DNA of 64,000 nucleotides from the NCBI RefSeq assembly GCF_017741815.1, contig NZ_JAGHMF010000003.1, forward strand, positions 186,001-250,000, written 5' to 3'. Origin of the DNA: Rhizobium sp. 16-488-2b (GTDB lineage: Bacteria > Pseudomonadota > Alphaproteobacteria > Rhizobiales > Rhizobiaceae). Every line of letters begins with the position of its first letter. The stretch's first letter is position 1. This document shows, one piece after another, positions 10,168-16,886 of this stretch. The notes beneath the pieces were generated by a model that saw only the letters and a program-made list of their open reading frames with translations, did no database searches and was not told the origin of the DNA. The position numbers and the translations under genes were made by a program.

Positions 10168-10244
10168 GCACCCGTAGCTCAGCTGGATAGAGCACCAGAC
10201 TACGAATCTGGGGGTCAGGAGTTCGAATCTCTTCGGGTGCGCCA
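10168..10244 (+). tRNA. tRNA-Arg (anticodon ACG)
   Basis: A full cloverleaf is visible. The acceptor stem is GCACCCG / CGGGTGC, with discriminator G and encoded CCA. The D arm is GCTC-AGCTGGATA-GAGC, and the anticodon stem CCAGA / TCTGG holds the loop CTACGAA with anticodon ACG at 10202-10204. The T arm has TTCGAAT. ACG (A34 edited to inosine) reads the common CGN arginine codons. Its 3' end is the integration site of the adjacent mobile element and remains intact. Confidence 0.97.
10231..10244 (+). repeat. attL core of the mobile element (tRNA-Arg 3' end)
   Basis: The last 14 nt of the tRNA gene, CTTCGGGTGCGCCA, recur exactly at 22632-22645. The pair defines a 12.4-kb insertion that starts with an integrase gene, the classic result of tyrosine-recombinase integration into a tRNA 3' end. 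Confidence 0.93.
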
Positions 10245-10311
10245 TTTCACTTTCGCTGTAAGTGATTGATAAAGCAGCATAATCATCGAAAAATAATCGC
10301 CTAACAGAAGC

Positions 10312-10343
10312 AAAAAACTAAGTTTTGCTACCGTTTTTGCTAC
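10312..10343 (+). repeat. Left arm-type repeat (putative integrase arm-binding sites)
   Basis: This segment has the palindrome AAAACTAAGTTTT (10314-10326) followed by two GCTAC units preceded by T runs, with the GCTAC units 12 bp apart (10327-10331 and 10339-10343). An almost identical segment lies at 22511-22543 beside the other att site. Paired near-att repeats of this kind usually bind the integrase N-terminal domain; that role is inferred. Confidence 0.7.
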
Positions 10344-10401
10344 GGATTCTGCTTCTGAGGCTGGCTTGCTTGATGAGCCGAAGCGAGTCTATCGTCTCGC
10401 C

Positions 10402-11688
10402 ATGACCATCGTTCTCCGAAACAAAAAGTGGCATCTGAAAAAAGACGTGCCGCGCCGATATGCCAGCATCGAACCGCGCAAGGTGGTTTGGGTGAGCCTT
10501 CACACCGACTCGAAAGAGAAGGCTGATTTGCAGGGCGCTTTGGTCTGGCAGGAAATGCTTGCGGCATGGGATGCGCGGTTAGACGGCGACACGGACGACG
10601 CCGAGCAACGATTTGCAGCGGCGAAGCGCCTCGCGGCGAAACGCGGCTTCTCATATCTGCCTGTCTCAAAGGTCGCCGAGCTATCGCGTGAGGAGCGTTT
10701 GCGGCGCGTCGAAAAGATACCGCTTCAAAACAACGGGCCGAACCGGATCGAAGCTCAAGCCCTTCTAGGCGTCGTCGCCGAACCGGAAGTGACAATCGAA
10801 AAGGCGCTCGAAGTCTTCTGGCTTCATGAGGCCGACAAGGAACTCGGCAAGAGCGACGACCAAATCCGCCGCTGGCGAAACCCGAAAATGAAGGCCGTCA
10901 AAAACTTAGTTTCTCAGATTGGAAACAAGGAAATCTCGGCCATTACCCGCGCTGACATGCTCAAGTTTCGCGACTGGTGGCGAGATCGCCTCAGAGAAGA
11001 AAACTTAGTTGCGAACTCGGCCAATAAGGATTTCATCCATGTCGGGCATATCCTGCGCACGGCAAACGAGCGACTCGGCCTGGGGTTAGAGGATCATCTT
11101 CGCAAGATCACGGACAAGCTCAACTTCAAAGATGATAAGGACGAGCGCCGCGACCGCGAGCCGTTCTCCGACAAATGGATACGTGAGAAAATCCTCGCAC
11201 CGAACGCCTTGGACGGCTTGAACAAGGAAGCAAGGTGCATCCTCCTCGCGCTGATCAATACAGGCGCTAGGCCCTCCGAGATCGCGGGTTTGATGCCCGA
11301 ACATATCCACCTTAGCGGCCCTGTCCCCTATATCTCTATCGAGCCTGTCGGGCGGCAGTTGAAGAACCCGCAATCGAAGCGCGTCATTCCGCTGGTAGGC
11401 GTGTCCCTGGACGCCTTCAAACAATGCCCGAAGGGGTTTCCGACATATCGGTTCAAAGACAAGATCAGCGCCACGCTTAACGCCTTCATGCGCGATAACG
11501 GCCTAATGGAGTCGGACAGGCACGTTATCTATTCTCTTCGTCACGCCTTCGAGGATCGGATGATCCGGGCTGAATTTGACGACAGGATGAGGAGGCAGCT
11601 ATTCGGCCATAAGCTCGACCGGGAGAAATACGGGAAGGGGCCGACGCTAGAACATTTTCATGAAAAGCTGAAAGGGATAGCGATTTAG
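10402..11688 (+). CDS. int: Tyrosine-family site-specific integrase
   Basis: This 428-residue phage-type integrase presumably recombines the tRNA-Arg site. Counting from ATG 10402, the catalytic residues are Arg290 in TGARPSEI, Lys326 in NPQSKRVIP, His381 and Arg386 in SLRHAFEDRM, His403 in FGHKL and Tyr410 in DREKYGKG. A SAM-like core-binding domain precedes them (about 125-230). An upstream in-frame start at 10366 would add 12 residues. The gene sits directly inside attL and reads into the element. Its 3' end overlaps the convergent small gene by 4 nt. All key residues are present, so it should be active. Confidence 0.95.
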   Translation: MTIVLRNKKWHLKKDVPRRYASIEPRKVVWVSLHTDSKEKADLQGALVWQEMLAAWDARLDGDTDDAEQRFAAAKRLAAKRGFSYLPVSKVAELSREERLRRVEKIPLQNNGPNRIEAQALLGVVAEPEVTIEKALEVFWLHEADKELGKSDDQIRRWRNPKMKAVKNLVSQIGNKEISAITRADMLKFRDWWRDRLREENLVANSANKDFIHVGHILRTANERLGLGLEDHLRKITDKLNFKDDKDERRDREPFSDKWIREKILAPNALDGLNKEARCILLALINTGARPSEIAGLMPEHIHLSGPVPYISIEPVGRQLKNPQSKRVIPLVGVSLDAFKQCPKGFPTYRFKDKISATLNAFMRDNGLMESDRHVIYSLRHAFEDRMIRAEFDDRMRRQLFGHKLDREKYGKGPTLEHFHEKLKGIAI

Positions 11689-11870
11689 ATCAGGGCTTCG
11701 ATTTCGAGGCGGCGCTTGATCTTCGACTTGACGCTTGCACCGGATTTCAATTCCGCGAGGTCGCGTTCGAACGCTTCATAGATCGGTTCGTATTCCGAGT
11801 TTTCCGCTGCCAGTTTTGCTACTGTTGCCATCGCGGCGCGGACACGTTCGATTTCGGACTGGATACGCAT
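11685..11870 (-). CDS. Small helical protein of unknown function (mobile element)
   Basis: This 61-residue, charged, strongly helical protein (RIQSEIERVRAAMATVAKLA, then YEAFERDLAEL and KSKIKRRLEIEALI) has no membrane segment or known domain. The start at 11870 has GGAGA about 5 nt upstream. It is the last gene of the leftward structural arm, 53 bp downstream of the DUF2190 gene. Its sequence contains a GTTTTGCTACTGTT element at 11813-11826 that resembles the arm repeats at both ends. Function unknown. Confidence 0.6.
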   Translation of the reverse strand: MRIQSEIERVRAAMATVAKLAAENSEYEPIYEAFERDLAELKSGASVKSKIKRRLEIEALI

Positions 11871-11923
11871 GACATTCTCCGAAAAGGTGAGGACTTCCGA
11901 CTGCCGCCGAAAGTCCCCTATGC

Positions 11924-12244
11924 TCAGATGATCTTAACGTGGACGCTGCCCGTCGATGCGGCGGCTGCGGTGACGGCCACGCCGATCAACGTATTGCCGG
12001 TTGCCGTCGTCGTGACGAGCTTGGCGGTCGAGTCGTAATAGACCTTTGCGCCGATGGCGAAGTTGTTCGCGGCAACCTTCGGAAGCTCGAACACGCCTTC
12101 GGTGACGAAAACCAAATCCTGCCCTTCGGCGGCATTGATGGACGCGATGCCGTGAAGGTCGCCGATAACGACGACATCACCGGACAGGATATTGGCAGGG
12201 GCCGGGACAGTCAGATTGACGCCCTGTTGAATGAAGTTCTTCAT
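11924..12244 (-). CDS. DUF2190-family phage protein (capsid-associated)
   Basis: This 106-residue protein has the alternating beta pattern of DUF2190 phage proteins: MKNFIQQGVNLTVPAPANI, GDVVVIGDLHGIA, AIGAKVYYDSTAKLVT and TLIGVAVTAAAASTGSVHVK. In many phages a DUF2190 protein is encoded beside the major capsid gene and is thought to be a head-decoration or accessory head protein. It lies 3 bp downstream of the gpW-like gene in the leftward arm. Confidence 0.82.
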   Translation of the reverse strand: MKNFIQQGVNLTVPAPANILSGDVVVIGDLHGIASINAAEGQDLVFVTEGVFELPKVAANNFAIGAKVYYDSTAKLVTTTATGNTLIGVAVTAAAASTGSVHVKII

Positions 12245-12247
12245 GGG

Positions 12248-12460
12248 TTACAGTCCTTTCGAGGTCTGGAAACGGATGGTTGATGAGGATTGGCCGTGAG
12301 TGGCAATCGCCCGTTCGAGCAAGGCAAGCGCGGACATGAGTTCGGTTTGGCTGCGAAACTCGATCTCCTCGCCGTTCTGATCTTTCAGACGACGGGTGCC
12401 GGAAAAGACGGCCCTTTCGAGCCGTCCCCTGTAAGCCTGTAGTTCGATCAGGCTCGCCAT
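12248..12460 (-). CDS. gpW-like head-tail joining (connector) protein
   Basis: This 70-residue protein matches lambda gpW in size and pattern: an N-terminal helix (MASLIELQAYRGRLERAVFS), a beta-hairpin (GTRRLKDQNGEEIEFRS) and a C-terminal helix (TELMSALALLERAI). gpW stabilises DNA in filled heads and prepares the vertex for tail attachment. It starts 2 bp after the capsid-fusion stop, so it is co-translated with it. Its presence suggests particles able to receive a tail, although no tail genes are seen here. Confidence 0.75.
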   Translation of the reverse strand: MASLIELQAYRGRLERAVFSGTRRLKDQNGEEIEFRSQTELMSALALLERAIATHGQSSSTIRFQTSKGL

Positions 12461-12462
12461 GA

Positions 12463-14223
12463 TCACTCCCCAGGGTTCTTGAAAGCGCCGCGCCAGTCGG
12501 ACCAACCGCAACCGAAGTCGAGGAAGGCACGGAAGCGCATCCCGAGCGTGTCCCATGCTTCCGTCCGCTGGATTTGGACGCCCTGCGCGGACGACAGATA
12601 GGCCATCTGCAACACCGGCAGGCGCGACGGTTCGGCAAACAGGAACCAACGCTTGTCGGAAATGCGCGGCTCGACCAGAAGGGTGAGCTTCTGAGCGAAC
12701 GGGTTGCCGTTGGCGATATCGGCGGCATAGATCGCAGCCAGGACCATTTCGGCGGACGTTTCCATTTCCGGCCCGACGACAAGGTACTTCGGAGCCGCGC
12801 CGACAATGGTCTTTCCGTCCAGCCCTTTCACGACGCGCATTTTCTTACGAGCGAAATCGAGGTTCGCAACGCTGAGGCCATCGCCAGAGGCCGCAAGGTT
12901 GCCACGGCTGGCGTGGAACACTGCCTTGTTATCGCTGAGCTTGTGCTCATCGATCAGAAGCCCCGCGAGCATGTTCGAGACGGTATTTGCAGCCGCGTCG
13001 GCAAGGGCGGCAGTCATATCGCCAAGAAGGTTCGCGTCATCATCGATTAGGAGCTTGCGGCTCACGTTCAGGCCAGCGGCATAGGTGCCGAGGCTGAGCG
13101 TTTCGCCGTTCTCCGTGCGAGCCGTATGCTGGATTTCTCCGTCTTCGGCCAAGGGCTTCAATTCGCCAAGTTCCCCGGCGCGGATAGCGGTCGATGCCTT
13201 GAAGTTCGGCAGGGTCCGCTTGCGCACCAACGGCGTGAGGCCAGACGCGGCGGCATTGAAGCGTTCGAGGGCGATCTTGTTCGCGACGTTCGAGACGATC
13301 AACGGGAAGTCCGAAGTCGTCATCGACGCGGCGCGGGTCAAGATATCGTCCGTCGTCAGCCCGCGAACCGATACGCCCGCCCGTTCGAGCGAGGAAATCG
13401 CGATATCGCGGAAGGACATTTCGACAAACTGCCGAGCGTCGTCCGGCAGTTCGCCACCGGCAGCACGAAAGGCAAGCGCGTCAGTCTGGCGGCGGACGAT
13501 CTGTTCCGGCGCATCGTTGGCCGCGACGACACGAACTCGAGTCTGCTGGCTACGGCCCTGCATCTGAGCAAGAGCGGCAGCACGAGCGGTTTCGAGCGTT
13601 GCGCCCGCGTCGATCTGATCTTCGGCCCATCCGCGAGTGAGGCCCGCCAATTCGGCAAGGCTGCGAATCTGCTGCTGTTCCGCTTCGGGGGCGAGAACGA
13701 TTTCTTCGTCTTCCATGTTAGCGCCCCTCCTGCGGGCATTGGGGTCAGCCCCCAAGGGGACAAGGCTGACTTCGGTTAGCACCCACTCCGTTGCGGTGCG
13801 GGTGCGGCTCATTCCCGTTCGGGAATCTTCGAAATTGATGATGCGGTATCCGACCGAAAACCGGCTCGCCGTGCCATCCTTGACGCGCTGGACAATCGGG
13901 CGAACGTCGTCGGCAGTCGAAAACGTGAGATCGGCCAAAAGCTCATCGCCTTCGAGGCGGATATTTCGCGCCTTGCCGATAACGTTGCGAATGCTGCCCT
14001 GCGCATGGCCGTCCAAGAGGGGAATTTCAGTCTCGGAGCGGAATCCGCCTGGGGCAAGAATTTCGCCATAGACGCCCCTCGCATCGCGGCGGGGAACCGG
14101 CGTGGCCGTGGCGATAACTGCCGTGATGGTCATGGCGGTTTCATCGAACTGCCCGGAAGCCGAGGCGGCGCGGGTCAGGGTTGCGGCTGCATTTCCGTCG
14201 CGCCTAGTCTTCGTTTTCAGCAT
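12463..14223 (-). CDS. Prohead protease / major capsid protein fusion
   Basis: One 586-residue frame carries two head functions. Residues about 1-170 resemble HK97-type prohead proteases (U35), with RRDARGVYGEILAPGGF, IPLLDGHAQGSIRNVIG (putative catalytic His) and ASRFSVGYRI (putative catalytic Ser). Residues about 270-586 resemble Mu gpT/HK97-type major head proteins, for example MTTSDFPLIVSNVANKIALE, YAAGLNVSRKLLIDDD and FGCGWSDWRGAFKNPGE. A charged linker rich in A, E and Q (about 170-260) may act as a scaffold-like region. The start overlaps the portal gene end by 20 nt. Such fusions are known but uncommon. Confidence 0.88.
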   Translation of the reverse strand: MLKTKTRRDGNAAATLTRAASASGQFDETAMTITAVIATATPVPRRDARGVYGEILAPGGFRSETEIPLLDGHAQGSIRNVIGKARNIRLEGDELLADLTFSTADDVRPIVQRVKDGTASRFSVGYRIINFEDSRTGMSRTRTATEWVLTEVSLVPLGADPNARRRGANMEDEEIVLAPEAEQQQIRSLAELAGLTRGWAEDQIDAGATLETARAAALAQMQGRSQQTRVRVVAANDAPEQIVRRQTDALAFRAAGGELPDDARQFVEMSFRDIAISSLERAGVSVRGLTTDDILTRAASMTTSDFPLIVSNVANKIALERFNAAASGLTPLVRKRTLPNFKASTAIRAGELGELKPLAEDGEIQHTARTENGETLSLGTYAAGLNVSRKLLIDDDANLLGDMTAALADAAANTVSNMLAGLLIDEHKLSDNKAVFHASRGNLAASGDGLSVANLDFARKKMRVVKGLDGKTIVGAAPKYLVVGPEMETSAEMVLAAIYAADIANGNPFAQKLTLLVEPRISDKRWFLFAEPSRLPVLQMAYLSSAQGVQIQRTEAWDTLGMRFRAFLDFGCGWSDWRGAFKNPGE

Positions 14224-15595
14224 CGTCCTTCACCTCTTTCGTTGCGGCAGGCGTCGGCGATTGCTCGAACGACAAGCCAAGCGTTTGCTCGCGCTGGCGA
14301 TCTGCGGCGATTTCGGCGTCCAGCTTTTCGACATTGAAGCCGAGCGAGGCGACGGCCTGCCTGCGGCTCATGAGGCCCGCGCCGATCATGGCGGCAGTGC
14401 CGTCCGCGTCTTTCTTCGGGTCGATCCACGGCATAGCTGGAAAGAACCATTCCACGCCCGGAACATCGTCGCCGGTATCGAGCGAGCCAGTCAGGTTCGC
14501 GAGCGTGAGCCAGCGGCGATAGATCGGCCCAAAGAACTTCGAGACGAGCAACGTGAATTGGATGGCTTCGAGGTGTTGGCGAAACTGGACAAGTGCCGTG
14601 CGGGCGCTCGAATAATTGACATTCCGCATGTCGCCGCTGAGGAGAAATTCGGGAATCTGCAATCCCGCCGCGATCATCCGAATGCTATGCGTTGCGAAAT
14701 CCACGCTCTGTTGCATCTGAGTAGGATGCGAGAATGTGACGGTATAGCCAGACGGCAGGACACGCATCGTCCCCGGCTCTAGGCTGAGATCAAGGGCGGA
14801 ACCGTTCTGCGCTCCATCGGCGAAGGCCGTGCCGTTGCCGTTTTGATCCTGAATAAAGCCGCACATCATCGCTTGGATTTTGGCGCTGACGAGAAGCGCG
14901 TCCTGCAACTGGCTTAGCTCATTGAGCGGCAGCACGACGGGCGCGAACCACGATAGGCCGCGATGCTGTCCCGCCCCATTGCGTCGGAAAAGATGGATCA
15001 CGTCCTCAGCCGGGACGCGGATGGGCGTTTGGGTCGTCGGAAAGATGTCCGTCAGCCGAGTGCTGAAAATATGGTAGGCAACGATCTCGTCGCCCGCGCT
15101 GAACTCGACTCCGTTCGCGATGTATCCGCCGCCGCCAAGTTCTACCGTGAGCGACTCGTCCAATTGCTCAGCCGGGATATGCTGCAATCGAAGCTCGCCC
15201 TCATCGGTCGTGAGCATGCGAATGATAGCTTCCCCATCGGTCACAACGGCGTCGATGATCTCAGCTTGCAGTTCCGCAAACTTAGTTTTGACCGCCCACG
15301 CCGCGAACTCCTCATCGATCTTGGTGCGAGTGCCAGCGTCCGAATGTTGGCTCGCGGCAGTCACACCATAGCCGACCAGGGCGGTTCGATAGATACCGGC
15401 GGCATTCGCTGCAAGCGGATCATTGTGGCGAAGGTGACGGGCGCGACCACGGACTCGGCTCGCTCCTCCCGCAACCTCAGCGGCCATCGATCCGAAAGGC
15501 GGCGTGTTCGTCCAGCGTTTGCCCGAGGTCGCCTCAAGCATCCGCTGCCCCTTCGGCTTCGACTGACGATTGAGGATGCGTTCGAACAAGCCCAT
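14204..15595 (-). CDS. Phage portal protein, lambda gpB type
   Basis: This 463-residue lambda-family portal forms the dodecameric DNA entry/exit ring of the head. Family-like features include the N-terminal MGLFERILNRQSKPKG, RARHLRHNDPLAANAAGIYR near residue 52, VTDGEAIIRML, AEDVIHLFRRNGAGQHRGLS and RMIAAGLQIPEFLLSGDM followed by SARTALVQFRQHLE. Length is in the normal lambda-family range. It lies between the unknown 15600-16082 gene and the capsid fusion in one tightly spaced leftward operon. Confidence 0.92.
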   Translation of the reverse strand: MGLFERILNRQSKPKGQRMLEATSGKRWTNTPPFGSMAAEVAGGASRVRGRARHLRHNDPLAANAAGIYRTALVGYGVTAASQHSDAGTRTKIDEEFAAWAVKTKFAELQAEIIDAVVTDGEAIIRMLTTDEGELRLQHIPAEQLDESLTVELGGGGYIANGVEFSAGDEIVAYHIFSTRLTDIFPTTQTPIRVPAEDVIHLFRRNGAGQHRGLSWFAPVVLPLNELSQLQDALLVSAKIQAMMCGFIQDQNGNGTAFADGAQNGSALDLSLEPGTMRVLPSGYTVTFSHPTQMQQSVDFATHSIRMIAAGLQIPEFLLSGDMRNVNYSSARTALVQFRQHLEAIQFTLLVSKFFGPIYRRWLTLANLTGSLDTGDDVPGVEWFFPAMPWIDPKKDADGTAAMIGAGLMSRRQAVASLGFNVEKLDAEIAADRQREQTLGLSFEQSPTPAATKEVKDDAENED

Positions 15596-15599
15596 GCCA

Positions 15600-16082
15600 T
15601 TACCTCAGCAAAGGAGAGATCAGGCCAGAAAGGTCGATCTTTGTTTCGACGTGACGACCTTGCAGCTTTTTGAGATCGTCCAGACCGTCGTCATCGCGGA
15701 CGATCAAACGGCAGCTTCCCCAAAACATCTTCCGGGCATCAGTCGAAAACACGAAAGACCATTCTTCGCCGTTGCGGATGCCATCCACCACGCGGCCAAA
15801 TCCGATGCGGCTGACCACACCGGGGACCGGATCGGCATCGCAGTTTTCGAGGAGGCGCATAATGCGATTAAGGTTCATGCCCTCAAAGCCGTGAGCTTGC
15901 AGCGCCAGAAGAACCCGAGCCTTCGCCATGCCAACGTCGTCATAAAGGGCTTTCCGACCCTTGAACCCGACGTGATCGAACGCGCCCTTGTCCCGGTAGC
16001 CGCGAAGGATGTTGTGAAGCTCATTCACGTCGTCCCCGGTTACGAGGGCGATAGATGCTGCTACTTCGGGCAGTGATTGCAT
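15600..16082 (-). CDS. Unknown protein, first gene of the leftward capsid operon
   Basis: This 160-residue soluble protein has no domain I recognise. It is mainly helical at the N-terminus (EVAASIALVTGDDVNELHNI) and has a compact C-terminal part with EEWSFVFSTDARKMFWGSC and a possible beta region ending RHVETKIDLSGLISPLL. A strong ribosome site AAAGGAGAACGTC precedes the ATG at 16082. It lies 4 bp upstream of the portal gene and directly faces the 16.1-kb control region, so it could be a regulator or a head or packaging factor. Both are guesses. Confidence 0.75.
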   Translation of the reverse strand: MQSLPEVAASIALVTGDDVNELHNILRGYRDKGAFDHVGFKGRKALYDDVGMAKARVLLALQAHGFEGMNLNRIMRLLENCDADPVPGVVSRIGFGRVVDGIRNGEEWSFVFSTDARKMFWGSCRLIVRDDDGLDDLKKLQGRHVETKIDLSGLISPLLR

Positions 16083-16106
16083 GACGTTCTCCTTTAGCTG
16101 AAAGCA

Positions 16107-16168
16107 TAACTACACTACTGCACTGATCAGCGCAATAGTGTTGACAGGCGTTCTCGATTGGGTATGAT
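16107..16168. promoter_or_regulatory. Divergent promoters around a 28-bp operator-like dyad
   Basis: Rightward promoter: TTGACA (16141-16146), 16-bp spacer, TATGAT (16163-16168). Leftward promoter on the minus strand: TTGCGC (16135-16130), 17-bp spacer, TAGTTA (16112-16107). A 28-bp imperfect inverted repeat at 16113-16140, with half-sites CACTACTGCACTGA and TCAGCGCAATAGTG (12 of 14 positions paired), fills the leftward spacer and -35 box and abuts the rightward -35 box. One protein bound here could control both the capsid arm and the replication/terminase arm. Confidence 0.75.
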
Positions 16169-16174
16169 GCCCCT

Positions 16175-16345
16175 ACTCGACAGACGCGGGAACGGCTGCC
16201 GGGTATTCCAAAGTTCATGTTGATCCGACTAACATCCTCCCGTCGTCGGACGGGGGGATGCGTTCTCACGTCAGTATAAGGGCGCTTGCGCTGAGAAAGA
16301 AAAAGCCCGCCCCTCTGGCAAACCAATGACGAGGGACAGGCTTTT
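16175..16345 (+). ncRNA. Structured leader or small RNA upstream of the prim-pol gene
   Basis: A transcript from the rightward promoter would start near 16175. It contains a 12-bp hairpin CATCCTCCCGTC / GACGGGGGGATG with a GTCG loop (16233-16260, one G-U pair). A second long hairpin joins 16301-16315 to 16331-16345 and is followed by U-rich sequence. The second hairpin is fully paired (two G-U pairs) as a minus-strand RNA and has two mismatches on the plus strand. It could be an attenuating leader, a roughly 170-nt small RNA, or a block to antisense transcription. Confidence 0.45.
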
Positions 16346-16382
16346 CATATCGCTCTCAACCTCCGAGAAGAAAGCATCGGAA

Positions 16383-16886
16383 ATGTCTCATGGAAATGCT
16401 ACGAAAACAAGGGAAATCATTGATAACGATGAGATTTCTTCTTCTTTCGCTCGACTAAGATACTTGCGTAATGGCTTCATCCCTCTGCCTGCCGAGGGCA
16501 AAGCCGTCCACCTCAAAAACTGGACCTCCCTTGCCGTCGAAGTGGACGATATCGAGCGATGGGAAAAGCGCCAGCCCACCGCGAAGAACACCGGCATCCG
16601 CACTGGCGAGGGGGTGGTCGGAGTCGATATCGACGTGCTTGACGAGGCAGTTGCCGAGCGCCTGCAATCGCTCTTGGAGGAAAAGGTAGATGGCCTGCCG
16701 CCCCTCCGATTCGGTCGTCGTCCTAAGCGGCTCCTCCTTCTTCGGGTCATGGGGGATGACTTCGAAACCTTCAAAAGCGGAAGCTGGATCGATGATGACG
16801 GCAATCCGGCCCGCGTCGAAATCCTAGCCAAAGGGTCGCAATTCATTGCTCATGGCATCCATCCCGATACCGGGAAAGCCGTATGA
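16383..16886 (+). CDS. Prim-pol domain, N-terminal fragment of a frameshifted replication gene
   Basis: This is the N-terminal part of a bifunctional primase/polymerase (prim-pol) replication protein. It shows NGFIPLPAEGKAVHLKNW, then GIRTGEGVVGVDIDV with the catalytic Asp pair, PLRFGRRPKRLLLLR, and VEILAKGSQFIAHGIHPDTG. The frame ends GKAV-stop. Read one base later, the sequence continues GKPYEWADGVHPG, the expected family text, in the next frame. A single-base indel within 16871-16878 therefore splits the gene. The start at 16383 is preferred because the ATG at 16326 lies in the loop of the leader hairpin. Confidence 0.8.
   Translation: MSHGNATKTREIIDNDEISSSFARLRYLRNGFIPLPAEGKAVHLKNWTSLAVEVDDIERWEKRQPTAKNTGIRTGEGVVGVDIDVLDEAVAERLQSLLEEKVDGLPPLRFGRRPKRLLLLRVMGDDFETFKSGSWIDDDGNPARVEILAKGSQFIAHGIHPDTGKAV

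Noticed and set aside
12177..12806. 209-codon minus-strand frame overlapping the gpW-like and capsid genes
   Set aside because: It overlaps better-supported genes in other frames and has shadow-type composition.
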